This document shows positions 1 through 8,851 of a stretch of 64,000 nt of DNA, piece after piece. Made by a program: the position numbers and the translations under genes. Position 1 is the first letter of the stretch. Each line of letters starts with the position of its first letter. The DNA comes from RQOF01 sp964461135 (lineage in GTDB: Bacteria > Calditrichota > Calditrichia > RBG-13-44-9), in the NCBI GenBank assembly GCA_964461135.1, contig CAYWTB010000005.1:48287-112286 (forward strand), written 5' to 3'. The notes under the pieces were generated by a model. That model saw only the letters and a list, made by a program, of their open reading frames with translations, searched no databases and was not told where the DNA came from.

Positions 1-2
1 AC

Positions 3-1463
3 CGGACAAAACGTGAGAAATATAATGCGGTGATTGATGAGATTGAACGCCTTCACAAAGCAGGCCGTCCGATCCTGGTTGGTACCATTACGGTGGAAGT
101 ATCGGAGACTCTTAGCAGGATGTTAAAACGTCGCGGTATTCCTCATAATGTATTGAATGCCAAATACCATAAACAGGAAGCAGAGATAATTAAAAAAGCC
201 GGGCAGAAGGGGGCAGTAACTATTGCCACCAACATGGCAGGTCGCGGAACCGACATTAAACTGGGAAAGGGTGTGGTTGAATGTGAAGGGAGATGCTATC
301 TGAAGGATACCAATGGTCGCGAGATTCCCGAAGGAATCGATATTCAGGCCTGTAAGGAGGATGTCCCCTGCGGATTGCATATTGTTGGTACGGAACGCCA
401 TGAGTCCCGTCGCATTGACCGCCAGTTGAGGGGGAGGTCCGGACGCCAGGGAGATCCCGGTGCCAGCCGTTTCTTCCTGGGCCTGGAAGACGAACTGATG
501 CGCCTGTTCGGTTCGGATCGTATGATAAGCATTATGGACCGGCTGGGAGCAAAGGAAGGCGAAGTGATTACCCATCGCATGGTGACACGGGCAATCGAGA
601 AGGCTCAGAAACGGGTTGAAATGCAGAATTTCAGTATTCGGAAACACCTCCTTGAATATGACGATGTGATGAACAAGCAGCGGGAAGTGATCTATGACCG
701 CCGCAGAAAGGCACTTCTGGAAGAAAACATTAAGGATGAAATTCTGGAGGTAATGGATGAGTTTCTGGATGCTCAGTTTGATAAATTTCTGGGAAATAAG
801 ACACATGCGGAAGAATGGGATCTGGCGGGACTGGGTGAAGTCCTCATACCCACCCTCCTGGTGGATCTGCAGCCCCTGGGGGATAAAATTTATTCCATGC
901 GGGAAGATGATTTGCGCCAATATATTAAAGACGAGGCATTAAAAGTATATTCCTACAAGGAAAAGAAGCTGGGTGAAAAATTCCTCAGGAATTTTGAAAA
1001 GTATATCATGTTGCGGGTGGTGGACGAAAACTGGAAGGATCACCTCCATGAAATGGATATGCTCAAGGAGGGCATCGGCCTGCGGGCTTATGGGCAGAAA
1101 GATCCCCTGATCGAATACAAACAGGAAGCGTATCACATGTTTGTGAATCTGATTGATAATATCAATCAGAAAATCCTGGAAATGTTGTGGCGTACTCAGA
1201 TTGTGGAGGCACCACGTGAACATCGTTACGCTCCTCCCCGACTGATGCTGGTACATAATGATACTACCAATTTGGGCTACCAGGCTGGTTCTGATTCCCA
1301 GGCGGCACCTGCGGGAGAAATGTCGGATATTCAGAAGGCCGGTCAGCAGCGAAGCGATAAAGTTCAGCCGGTAAAACGGGACTTGCCCAAGGTGGGGCGC
1401 AATGATCCCTGTCCGTGCGGAAGTGGCTTGAAATACAAAAAATGTCACGGAAAATTATCCTGA
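3..1463 (+). CDS. secA: Protein translocase subunit SecA, C-terminal part (5' end outside window)
   Basis: This is the ATPase motor that drives unfolded preproteins through SecYEG. Only about 486 C-terminal residues are present; the frame is open back to position 3, so the gene starts before the window. Visible parts are the second nucleotide-binding fold with the 'TNMAGRGTD' motif, a 'GTERHESRRIDRQLRGR' block typical of SecA, the helical scaffold/wing region, and at the very C terminus a zinc-binding SecB/ribosome-contact motif (C-x-C-x8-C-H in 'CPCGSGLKYKKCHG'). A hydrophilic linker rich in Gln/Ala/Asp precedes that motif. A hairpin terminator follows, so this is the last gene of its transcript. 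Identification is very secure. Confidence 0.97.
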   Translation, partial: RTKREKYNAVIDEIERLHKAGRPILVGTITVEVSETLSRMLKRRGIPHNVLNAKYHKQEAEIIKKAGQKGAVTIATNMAGRGTDIKLGKGVVECEGRCYLKDTNGREIPEGIDIQACKEDVPCGLHIVGTERHESRRIDRQLRGRSGRQGDPGASRFFLGLEDELMRLFGSDRMISIMDRLGAKEGEVITHRMVTRAIEKAQKRVEMQNFSIRKHLLEYDDVMNKQREVIYDRRRKALLEENIKDEILEVMDEFLDAQFDKFLGNKTHAEEWDLAGLGEVLIPTLLVDLQPLGDKIYSMREDDLRQYIKDEALKVYSYKEKKLGEKFLRNFEKYIMLRVVDENWKDHLHEMDMLKEGIGLRAYGQKDPLIEYKQEAYHMFVNLIDNINQKILEMLWRTQIVEAPREHRYAPPRLMLVHNDTTNLGYQAGSDSQAAPAGEMSDIQKAGQQRSDKVQPVKRDLPKVGRNDPCPCGSGLKYKKCHGKLS

Positions 1464-1482
1464 ATTTCCATCCGGTCTAACT

Positions 1483-1525
1483 GCATCCCGCTGACTCCGC
1501 ACAGTACTAGCGGGATGCCTGTTTT
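1483..1525 (+). terminator. Rho-independent terminator after secA
   Basis: A perfect 10-bp stem (GCATCCCGCT at 1483-1492 with AGCGGGATGC at 1509-1518) encloses a 16-nt loop and is followed by CTGTTTT. The T-run is short, so termination may be partial. Confidence 0.7.
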
Positions 1526-1558
1526 GACTTCCGGATAATAAAATTATCATTTTTTCTT

Positions 1559-1588
1559 TTTGCCGCTTATTATATATTCTTACCTTTG
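1559..1588 (+). promoter_or_regulatory. Bacteroidota-type promoter for the TPM gene pair
   Basis: TTTG at 1559-1562 and TACCTTTG at 1581-1588 are separated by 18 nt, resembling the TTTG / TAnnTTTG promoter of Bacteroidota. The element lies about 20 nt upstream of the ATG at 1608, which has no clear Shine-Dalgarno sequence. Spacing is slightly shorter than the usual 19-21 nt. Read by eye only. Confidence 0.45.
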
Positions 1589-1607
1589 TGAGATTTTAGA
1601 AAAATAA

Positions 1608-2390
1608 ATGGTGTTTTTGTTGAAATTTCATTTTCATAAACGTTTATTCTTGCTGGTTATCCTCGCTGTATTCCTTCGTGGAAACAACCTTCCTGCCCAG
1701 AAAATACCGGACATTCCGCGCCAGTGGGTAGAAGACTATGCCGGAATTTTAGACAACAGTCAAAAAGCCCGGCTTGACAATATTCTGAGTACTTATCAAG
1801 ATTCCACCTCCAATCAGATAGTGGTTGCCATCTTCCCGGATGCCCAGGATTACCCGGTGGAAGAATTCAGTATCCGGTTGGCTGAAAAATGGAAGGTGGG
1901 TCAGAAAAACCCGGATAATGGTATAATTCTGGCCATTTTCATGAAAGAGAGAAAAATCCGGGTGGAAGTAGGCTATGGTCTTGAAGATATGGTCCCCGAT
2001 GCTATCGCTATCCAGATAGCCCAGAATGTTGTTTCTCCCTATTTTAAAAAGGGACAGTATTATGAAGGCATCTATCAGGGAGTTGTGGCCCTGATGCAGG
2101 CAGCATCGGGAAAATATAAAGGTGTAGCCCGTAAGAATCGCCCCGGGTGGAGTTCATCTTTCTCATTTGTGCTGCTGGTGTTTGCCCTTATCTTTTTCAT
2201 TTCTTTATTCAGGCGCCGGAAATATTCCCAGGTTAGCTCCCGCGGCTGGCGGAACAGCGGTCCCTTCTTCTGGGGAGGAATGGGTGGTGGCGGCTTCGGA
2301 GGCGGTGGAAGTAGCGGTGGCGGTGGTTTCGGCGGTTTCAGCAGTGGTGGGGGTAGCTTTGGTGGCGGTGGCGCTACTGGAAGCTGGTAA
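1608..2390 (+). CDS. TPM-domain (YgcG-like) membrane protein with Gly-rich tail
   Basis: A 260-residue protein. An N-terminal signal or anchor helix (about residues 11-28) is followed by a TPM domain (DUF477/YgcG family, roughly 35-165; 'DYAGILDNSQKARLD', 'DNGIILAIF', 'VGYGLED'), a single transmembrane helix (about 185-202), and a glycine/serine-rich tail ending in 'GGGGATGSW', as is usual in this family. The TPM domain is therefore predicted outside the cytoplasm. Family members have been tied to membrane-protein quality control and photosystem II repair, but the bacterial role is not settled. The next gene encodes a second, soluble TPM protein; the LemA gene that often accompanies them is not adjacent here. 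Confidence 0.85.
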   Translation: MVFLLKFHFHKRLFLLVILAVFLRGNNLPAQKIPDIPRQWVEDYAGILDNSQKARLDNILSTYQDSTSNQIVVAIFPDAQDYPVEEFSIRLAEKWKVGQKNPDNGIILAIFMKERKIRVEVGYGLEDMVPDAIAIQIAQNVVSPYFKKGQYYEGIYQGVVALMQAASGKYKGVARKNRPGWSSSFSFVLLVFALIFFISLFRRRKYSQVSSRGWRNSGPFFWGGMGGGGFGGGGSSGGGGFGGFSSGGGSFGGGGATGSW

Positions 2391-2440
2391 TAGTTATTTG
2401 ATTTTTGCATGACAGGTACTCAATTATATAGTTTAAAGAC

Positions 2441-2899
2441 ATGACGAAAGCAAGATCTGCAGTTCCTGATAAATTTTTTGATGCGGAAGAGAAAAACCGG
2501 ATTATTCTGGGCATCCGCGAGGCGGAAAAAGCCACTTCGGGTGAAATACGACTTCATCTGGAGCAAAAATCCGGAAAGCCGGTTTTTGACCGTGCCGTTG
2601 AGGTGTTCAATAAGATCGGCATGAATCGGACAGTTCAAAGAAACGGTGTGCTCATTTACCTGGTTACCGGAGAACGTCAGTTTGTCATTCTGGGTGACAA
2701 AGGCATTAACGATATTGTACCCGAAGATTTCTGGAATGATGTGGCCGCAAAAATGAGCAGTCTGTTCAAATCCGGAAAATTCTGTGAAGGGGTGTGTGAA
2801 GGTATCCTCCTGATCGGAGAAAAACTAAAATCCCATTTTCCTTATAAATCGGATGATGTCAATGAACTTCCCGACGATATATCCATATCCGGTGAATAG
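2441..2899 (+). CDS. Small soluble TPM-domain protein
   Basis: A 152-residue protein with a TPM fold ('AEKATSGEIRLHLE', 'RNGVLIYLVTGERQFVILGDKGI', 'FCEGVCEGILLIGEKL') and no signal peptide or membrane helix. It starts 50 bp after the larger TPM gene and is probably cotranscribed with it. Pairing of a membrane and a soluble TPM protein is common and suggests joint action, but no catalytic residues can be named. Function is unknown beyond family membership. Confidence 0.8.
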   Translation: MTKARSAVPDKFFDAEEKNRIILGIREAEKATSGEIRLHLEQKSGKPVFDRAVEVFNKIGMNRTVQRNGVLIYLVTGERQFVILGDKGINDIVPEDFWNDVAAKMSSLFKSGKFCEGVCEGILLIGEKLKSHFPYKSDDVNELPDDISISGE

Positions 2900-2952
2900 C
2901 ATGTCTGATTAATTCTTCACAATGTCATATGACGCCAAGGCAGGAGGCACGT

Positions 2953-4290
2953 ATGTCTATAAATACAGGTGATCGTGGCCAGTGGAGCTCAAAACTTGGT
3001 TTTATTTTTGCGGCAGCCGGATCTGCCATCGGATTGGGCAATGTCTGGCGGTTTCCCTATGTTACCGGATTAAATGGAGGGGCGGCATTTGTTTTCGTCT
3101 ATCTGATTTGTGTGCTGGTCATCGGGCTTCCTTACCTGTACGCTGAACTTGCCCTGGGACGTGCCGTTCAGAAAGATCCGGTGGGTTCAATTGCCTCCAT
3201 AAAACCGAAGAGCGCCTGGATCCTGGTGGGCGGCCTGGGAATTATTACCGGTCTGTTCATACTCTCCTATTATGCAGTTATCGCCGGATGGACTTTCGGC
3301 TATATCTTCAAGATGTTTGTCCCCAATCATCTCACCTTTAATGAATTTGTGGCAGATCCCCTTCTGGTTATCTCTCTTTTTGCAGTTTTTGTTATTCTCA
3401 CGGTTCTGGTGGTATACGGTGGAGTCCAGGGCGGGATTGAAAGATGGGCCAAGATCCTGATGCCTGTTCTTTTCATTCTCATGCTGATTCTGATTATCTA
3501 TGCCAATTTTCTTCCCGGATCTGGTAGGGGTTTGGCATTTTACCTGGAACCGGATTTCAGTAAAATTAACGGACAGGTTATCCTTGCTGCACTGGGGCAG
3601 GCATTTTTCTCGCTCAGCCTGGGTATGGGTCTCATGGTAACATACGGCAGTTATATATCAAAGGAGGATAACCTGATCAGTTCAGGACTTTTTGTAGCCC
3701 TTGCCGATACGGTGATAGCAATAATGGCCGGGTTAATTATCTTTCCTGCCCTTTTTGCCATGAACCAGAATCCCGAAGCCGGGCCGGGTCTGGTTTTTAA
3801 TGTATTCCCTGCCATCTTTCAGCAGATGCCCATGGGCACCCTGGTGGGCGTGATCTTTTTTATACTGCTTTCCATCGCTGCTCTCACCTCCACCATTTCC
3901 CTGCTGGAAGTGCCCACTGCTTACCTGGTGGACGAAAAAGGTGTGGCCAGGAAATTGGCAGTATGGCTGGTGGGAATTCTGGTTTTCCTGATTGGTCTTC
4001 CTTCTGCCCTGTCTCAGGGAGCCATCTTAGGCATGAGCAAACCTATTGCAGGGGGCCTGGAATTTCTCTCATTAATGGATTTTGTGTGGGGAAATATTTC
4101 CCTGGCATTCGGTGCCTTTCTGCTGTCTATCTTCGTAGGATGGGTGTGGGGAGCGCGTCATGCGTCGGAAGAACTGGCCACAGGAAATCCATCATTCAGA
4201 AAATGGTCACCGCTGTGGGGATTTCTGATCCGATTCTTATGCCCGGTAACCATATTCATCATTCTGTTAAATCTGTTTAAAATATTTTAG
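2953..4290 (+). CDS. SNF-family Na+-dependent transporter (LeuT fold)
   Basis: A 445-residue polytopic inner-membrane protein, predicted to be a Na+-coupled symporter of amino acids or related small solutes. The TM1 signature 'GSAIGLGNVWRFPY' near the N terminus is diagnostic of the neurotransmitter:sodium symporter family and contributes to Na+ and substrate sites. About 11-12 hydrophobic segments follow, as in bacterial LeuT/MhsT-type members. The ATG at 2953 is chosen because AGGAGG lies at 2942-2947; an in-frame ATG at 2929 lacks such a site. The substrate cannot be told from sequence. The next transporter gene (an alanine/glycine symporter) is also Na+-coupled. Confidence 0.92.
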   Translation: MSINTGDRGQWSSKLGFIFAAAGSAIGLGNVWRFPYVTGLNGGAAFVFVYLICVLVIGLPYLYAELALGRAVQKDPVGSIASIKPKSAWILVGGLGIITGLFILSYYAVIAGWTFGYIFKMFVPNHLTFNEFVADPLLVISLFAVFVILTVLVVYGGVQGGIERWAKILMPVLFILMLILIIYANFLPGSGRGLAFYLEPDFSKINGQVILAALGQAFFSLSLGMGLMVTYGSYISKEDNLISSGLFVALADTVIAIMAGLIIFPALFAMNQNPEAGPGLVFNVFPAIFQQMPMGTLVGVIFFILLSIAALTSTISLLEVPTAYLVDEKGVARKLAVWLVGILVFLIGLPSALSQGAILGMSKPIAGGLEFLSLMDFVWGNISLAFGAFLLSIFVGWVWGARHASEELATGNPSFRKWSPLWGFLIRFLCPVTIFIILLNLFKIF

Positions 4291-4370
4291 GATTTTCGGA
4301 CAGGTAAACTACCCTCACGTTTCATAACCCGGTCTGATTTGTGAAGAAATATTAAATGGGGATAAATTTA

Positions 4371-4378
4371 TACCTTTG
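4371..4378 (+). promoter_or_regulatory. Possible TAnnTTTG -7 element before the AGCS gene
   Basis: TACCTTTG, identical to the element upstream of the TPM genes, sits about 50 nt before the ATG at 4429. No convincing upstream TTTG is found at the expected distance, so confidence is low. Confidence 0.3.
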
Positions 4379-4428
4379 CTAGTGACTGATATTCGGAAAA
4401 TGGGGACCGCTTTAATCAGGAGGATTTA

Positions 4429-5619
4429 ATGGTAAATCAACTTGAACTGTTATTACAGATCTCTGCTAAAATCCGTGACTTCATGTGGGGCAACTTGATG
4501 GTTGCCCTGCGGGTATTTACAGGAATCATTTTAACCATTTTTACCGGAGTTATTCAGGTTCGCAAGCTCATCCCCTCATTTCGGTTGGTTCTGCTGGGCG
4601 CCCGCGGAAAAGATCATAATGAGGAAGAACAGGGGGATATTTCACCCTTTGCAGCCCTTATGACCGCCCTGGCGGCTACGGTGGGGAATGGAAATATAGC
4701 CGGCGTAGCCACTGCCATTGCCACGGGTGGCCCTGGCGCTCCTTTCTGGATGTGGGTATCCGGTTTTTTTGGAATGGCCACCAAATATGCCGAAGGTTTT
4801 CTAGGAGTTCAATTCCACCGGATAGCCGAAGATGGTTCCATGGCAGGCGGCCCCATGTATTATATCCGGGACGGCCTTAAGAAAGAAGGATTTGCCAGAT
4901 TTCTGGGAGGAGCATTCGCCGTTTGTGGTGCTTTCGCGGCCTTATTCGGGACCGGCAATATGGCCCAGTCTAATTCCACGGCACTCGCCTTCCAGAGCCA
5001 GTTCGGTGTGCCCGCCATTATCAGCGGCCTGGTACTTACCATTCTGGTGGGTCTGGTGATCATTGGCGGCATTAAACGGATCGGTGCGGTGGCTGAACGC
5101 CTGGTACCCACCATGATATTTTTTTACATGGGAGGTGCATTGATCATTATAATTTCCAGAATCACCATGGTTGGCGAAGCTTTCCGGATTATTCTGCAAT
5201 CTGCATTCTCCGCTCAGGCAGTGGGTGGCGCACTGATTGGCACATCTGTGCAGCGTGCCATTAATCTGGGCGTCAGCCGTGGGGTATTGTCAAATGAATC
5301 CGGACTCGGATCCGCAGCTATTGCGCAGAGCGCCTCAAAATCCAAAGATCCTACCAAGAATGGCCTGATTGCTATGACCGGCACCTTCATTGATACACTG
5401 CTTGTTAATACGATGACCACCTTGACAATTGTTTTGACGGGCGTTTACCTGTTCACACCCGCAGCAGGAGTAAGGCTTCTGGCAGAGGGTGGCGGATTGT
5501 CCCGGGCAGAAATTTCCGTGCTGCATCCCGAAGTGATCGATATGGCCCGCCAGGTTGGTTATAATCTGACGGCCGGTGGCCTATCCAGTACGGCCCTGAC
5601 GGCGGAAGCCTTTAATTAG
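4429..5619 (+). pseudogene. Alanine/glycine:cation symporter (AGCS family), N-terminal 396 codons before an in-frame stop
   Basis: Encodes the first four-fifths of an AGCS-family Na+ (or H+):alanine/glycine symporter. Family landmarks include 'ATVGNGNIAGVATAI', 'GGPGAPFWMW', 'AGGPMYYI' and 'RGVLSNESGLGSA'. A good AGGAGG-like site precedes the ATG. Translation runs into TAG at 5617-5619 just after 'LTAEAFN', where the family continues with another membrane segment. The same frame resumes directly with 'VIPFGGWIIAIASFLFGY' and runs to 5937. Nothing suggests recoding, because TAG ends several other genes here. The gene is either inactivated by a single point change or carries a sequencing error. 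If real, the product lacks about 105 C-terminal residues. Confidence 0.85.
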
Positions 5620-5937
5620 GTGATCCCCTTCGGTGGCTGGATTATTGCCATTGCTTCTTTTCTGTTTGGCTATACTACACTCATAGGCTGGTCATTCTAC
5701 GGGGAACAGTGCCTGGAATATTTTGCTGGTGTGAAAATCAAGAAACAATACCGCCTTATTTATATCGGACTGCTGCTGATTGGAGCCAACCTGCAGGGCC
5801 GTTATCTTGATATTGTCTGGAATGTGGGGGATATTGCCAATGCCTTCATGGCGCTGCCGAATTTAATCGGCCTGATACTGCTGGCCGGCATGGTGGCCCG
5901 TGTAACTTCACAGGCCTTTAAAAACAAGAGATATTAA
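5620..5937 (+). pseudogene. AGCS symporter, C-terminal 105 codons after the in-frame stop
   Basis: This piece continues the preceding symporter in the same frame with no insertion or deletion. It carries the conserved 'TLIGWSFYGEQCLEY' segment of AGCS proteins and the last membrane helices. A GTG follows the stop immediately, but there is no ribosome-binding site, so separate translation is unlikely. Together the two parts would make a 502-residue protein, normal for the family. Confidence 0.8.
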
Positions 5938-5991
5938 GCGCTGGCGTTTTTCGTCGTAAAGTGGAATGCCAAATTTAAATTGAAAGGAATT

Positions 5992-6570
5992 TCAGGAATT
6001 TTTAATCAGTTCCTGGATACGGGGCCAGTGATCTCTTCTGAGACGCTCCCATTCCATCTTGAACCAGGGTGTGAACCGCTCAGGAAATTGTTTTATTTCC
6101 TGTTCAAGTTCAGCTGTATCCATAAATTGCCATGCAGCAATCTCGTTGGGATTCGTCTTTACGGTATCGTCCGATTTCCCCACATAAACAGAACATAATT
6201 CATTTTCCGATCCAACATCCTTGAAACGGGCCTGGTATTGAAATTTATATAAATAGATCAGGCTGGTGCTTATGCCCAGTTCCTCCTCCAGTCTTCTTGA
6301 TGCGGCCTCTGCCATGCTCTCTCCCTTCCGGGGGTGGCTGCAGCAACTGTTCGACCAAAACAGCGGCCAGAGATGCTTTTTGTCGCTTCTCCTTTGCATA
6401 AGGACCTGGCTTTTATCATTAAAAATGAAGATGGAAAATGCCCGGTGAAGTATGCCATCTCCCTGGTGACAGGATAGTTTATTTTTATATCCGACGACTT
6501 CATCTGCTTTATTTACCACGACAAGCATTTCATCATCAAAGGACACTTCTCTTTCATTTCTCGCCGACAT
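5992..6570 (-). CDS. idi: Isopentenyl-diphosphate delta-isomerase, type I
   Basis: Interconverts IPP and DMAPP after the mevalonate pathway. The 192-residue product is a Nudix-fold type I enzyme: 'DGILHRAFSIFIFN' and 'WPLFWSNSCCSHPRKGES' (with the catalytic Cys region and metal-binding His), then the Nudix-like 'AASRRLEEELGI'. The ATG at 6570 is chosen because GAAGGG lies 10 nt upstream; a TTG at 6594 would overlap the preceding gene by 8 bp. It is the last gene of the mevalonate operon and converges on the broken symporter gene. Confidence 0.95.
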   Translation of the reverse strand: MSARNEREVSFDDEMLVVVNKADEVVGYKNKLSCHQGDGILHRAFSIFIFNDKSQVLMQRRSDKKHLWPLFWSNSCCSHPRKGESMAEAASRRLEEELGISTSLIYLYKFQYQARFKDVGSENELCSVYVGKSDDTVKTNPNEIAAWQFMDTAELEQEIKQFPERFTPWFKMEWERLRRDHWPRIQELIKNS

Positions 6571-6586
6571 GATGTGGTTCCCTTCA

Positions 6587-8836
6587 TCAGCCAATCTGGG
6601 TAATAACCGTGTTATAACCGGCTTTTCGGATAGCCATTGCTACCTTTTCGGGATACTCGGGACATAAGGCTATGGCGGCGCCACCCCCGCCTGCTCCGGT
6701 TAATTTGGCACCCAGGGCTCCGTTTTTTCTGGAAATGGCGATAATTTCCTCCAACTCTGGACTTGACACCTGGATGGCATCGAGCAGGCCCTGGTTCTGG
6801 TTCATGTAATCACCCAGTTTATTTAGCTGATTTTTCTCAATTGCTTTTACCGACTTGAGCACCAAATTATTTATTTCCTCGAAAATATGATCATAGAGTT
6901 TTGGACTCTGCTGGCGTCCTTCACGTACTTTGGCTACCATTTTTGCAGTCAGACTTTCCACTCCGGACAGGCCGATCACGATGGGAATAGCTTCCGGTGA
7001 AGTAATGTCCTGCATAAAGGGAGGTACCCCCTTGCGATACAGGGTAAAATTTCCATAGGTGGCCAGCGTATTATCAATTCCGGAAGCGGAACCGTGAGCA
7101 ATCAGTTCTGACTCATAGGCCAGTCCGGAAATTTCTTCATTTGAAACATCCAGCTTGTAATACTGGGCCAGTGCCCGGATAATGGCCACCGCCAAGGCTG
7201 CTGATCCACCCAGACCTGCTGCCCGTGGTATGTGCGGGAAAATTTCAATTTTCATATCCTCATTATCCAAACCGAGGCGGGTTAGAATCAGATCGAGGGA
7301 TTCATAAATCGAGTATTTATGCTTAACGCCTTTTTGAAGCGTTTCTTCAACACCCCAGCGGGGGATAAGCAGGTAAACTCCATCTTTTCCCGGATGCACC
7401 CTGGCCTGAATTGCCAGTGGAATAGGTGCAGCAATGGCATGGCTTTCATATACCACGGCGTGTTCACCCAGTAGTATCACCTTGCCGTGAGCAGTGGCTG
7501 CTTCCGGGAGATATTCGATAACCTCCTGCTCTAATTCTTCCACCTGCTGGCTGACCCGTAAAGACTGTACGATCTGTTCTGCTTTCCAGATCTTGATGTC
7601 ACCGTCATTGATCAACTGTTCCACAACCGTTTCAAAAATATCCGCGGTAGCCCCGGCGGCACTGGCTACGCTTCTTGCATGCAGGGTCATATGCCCCCGC
7701 TGAATACCTTCTGTCACCAGTGCTTTTAATGCGGCTATATTTTGGGCCAAACCCACCGACCCCATCACTTCTGCCAGCTCCCTGGCGGATTCAATACCCA
7801 TCAGTCTGTGCAAAATCATGACATTACGGTTGGATTCCAGCGGGCCACCTACTGTACCTACTTTGAGCGGAATCTCGATGCTGGCCACCAGATCACCGTT
7901 CTCGTTCCGGCTGTAATTGGTCAATGCCGTGTAAGCCCCTCCTCTGGCAGCATAGGAATGAGCGGCAGCTTCGATGGCCCGCCAGTCATTACCGGTAGCA
8001 ATGGCCACGGGATCGATTCCATTCATGATGCCTTTATTATGCGTGGCCGCCCGGTAAGGATCGATGCTGGCAAACTGGTTGGCCAGAATAATCCCGTCCC
8101 GCACTTCCTCTCCCCCGAATCCGCTGCCTTTTAGCAATTGGGCCGGTATGGTACAATGGGAACGGACAATGGCGCGGTCTGTCAGGTTGGACAATATCCT
8201 TAGAAACACTTTTCCGCCACTGATTTTCTCCAGCAGAGATGCCACACCTTCACACATGCTGTTAACCAGATTGGCGCCCATGGCATCTTTGGTATCCACC
8301 AGCAGATGGACGATTACCATGTCTTTTTCCAGGGAGGGGTGGGTCAGGATTCTTACCTCAATGTCACGTGCACCACCGCTTCTGGCCAGCATCCTGGGAT
8401 GCAGACTGTTCGCCAGGTTCAGGATCTCCTCTTTGTTCTGAAGGATTACGTTCTTTGCCCTGGAAGGATTCTCAACATCCACGATCTGGATCTGACCGAT
8501 TAGAATAGGATCGGTACTCTCGCTGGTAAATCCTCCCGATTCCCTCGCCAGCTTGGCAGATGAACTCACAGCCGCTACAATGGACGGTTCTTCCACCACC
8601 ATCGGTATGATATATTCTTTGTTATTTACCAGCATGTTCAAGCCCAGCCCTATGGGCAGTCCGAAAACGCCAATAACATTCTCAATCATTTTATCGGCTT
8701 CATCAACTGACAGCACATTATTGAAATTCAGTAACTCATAATAATCGTCTTTATTTATTAACTTTTTTTCGAACAGGATGCGAAGACGCTCGGCAAAGGA
8801 GTACTGATAAAATTTTGGAATACGCGATTTTTCCAA
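6587..8836 (-). CDS. Fusion of class II HMG-CoA reductase and mevalonate kinase
   Basis: One 749-residue protein appears to carry two consecutive steps: reduction of HMG-CoA to mevalonate, then phosphorylation of mevalonate. Residues 1 to about 430 are a class II HMG-CoA reductase with the expected catalytic set: E83 in 'VEEPS', K268 in 'HNKGIMNG', D284 in 'GND' and H382 in 'GHMTLHAR'. After a short acidic linker, residues from about 448 form a GHMP-family mevalonate kinase: 'HGKVILLGEHAVVYE', the ATP loop 'PRAAGLGGSAA' (538-547) and 'KLTGAGGGGA' (711-720). Both halves look intact. The start is a TTG with GGGGAG 6 nt upstream, 15 bp after the phosphomevalonate kinase gene. The frame is continuous, so this is not two genes split by an error. 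Confidence 0.93.
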   Translation of the reverse strand: MEKSRIPKFYQYSFAERLRILFEKKLINKDDYYELLNFNNVLSVDEADKMIENVIGVFGLPIGLGLNMLVNNKEYIIPMVVEEPSIVAAVSSSAKLARESGGFTSESTDPILIGQIQIVDVENPSRAKNVILQNKEEILNLANSLHPRMLARSGGARDIEVRILTHPSLEKDMVIVHLLVDTKDAMGANLVNSMCEGVASLLEKISGGKVFLRILSNLTDRAIVRSHCTIPAQLLKGSGFGGEEVRDGIILANQFASIDPYRAATHNKGIMNGIDPVAIATGNDWRAIEAAAHSYAARGGAYTALTNYSRNENGDLVASIEIPLKVGTVGGPLESNRNVMILHRLMGIESARELAEVMGSVGLAQNIAALKALVTEGIQRGHMTLHARSVASAAGATADIFETVVEQLINDGDIKIWKAEQIVQSLRVSQQVEELEQEVIEYLPEAATAHGKVILLGEHAVVYESHAIAAPIPLAIQARVHPGKDGVYLLIPRWGVEETLQKGVKHKYSIYESLDLILTRLGLDNEDMKIEIFPHIPRAAGLGGSAALAVAIIRALAQYYKLDVSNEEISGLAYESELIAHGSASGIDNTLATYGNFTLYRKGVPPFMQDITSPEAIPIVIGLSGVESLTAKMVAKVREGRQQSPKLYDHIFEEINNLVLKSVKAIEKNQLNKLGDYMNQNQGLLDAIQVSSPELEEIIAISRKNGALGAKLTGAGGGGAAIALCPEYPEKVAMAIRKAGYNTVITQIG

Positions 8837-8851
8837 TGTTTTCTCCCCGTT

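Noticed and set aside
123..920. 265-codon frame antisense to secA
   Set aside because: It mirrors the coding frame of a clear secA gene, has no ribosome-binding site, and its translation resembles no family.
2280..2390. GGTGGC-rich stretch as a DNA repeat element
   Set aside because: It is the coding sequence of the Gly-rich tail normal for YgcG-type proteins.
5617..5619. TAG in the symporter as pyrrolysine or other recoding
   Set aside because: TAG ends the TPM gene at 2899, the SNF transporter at 4290 and others, and no recoding genes are seen; a mutation or base-call error is simpler.
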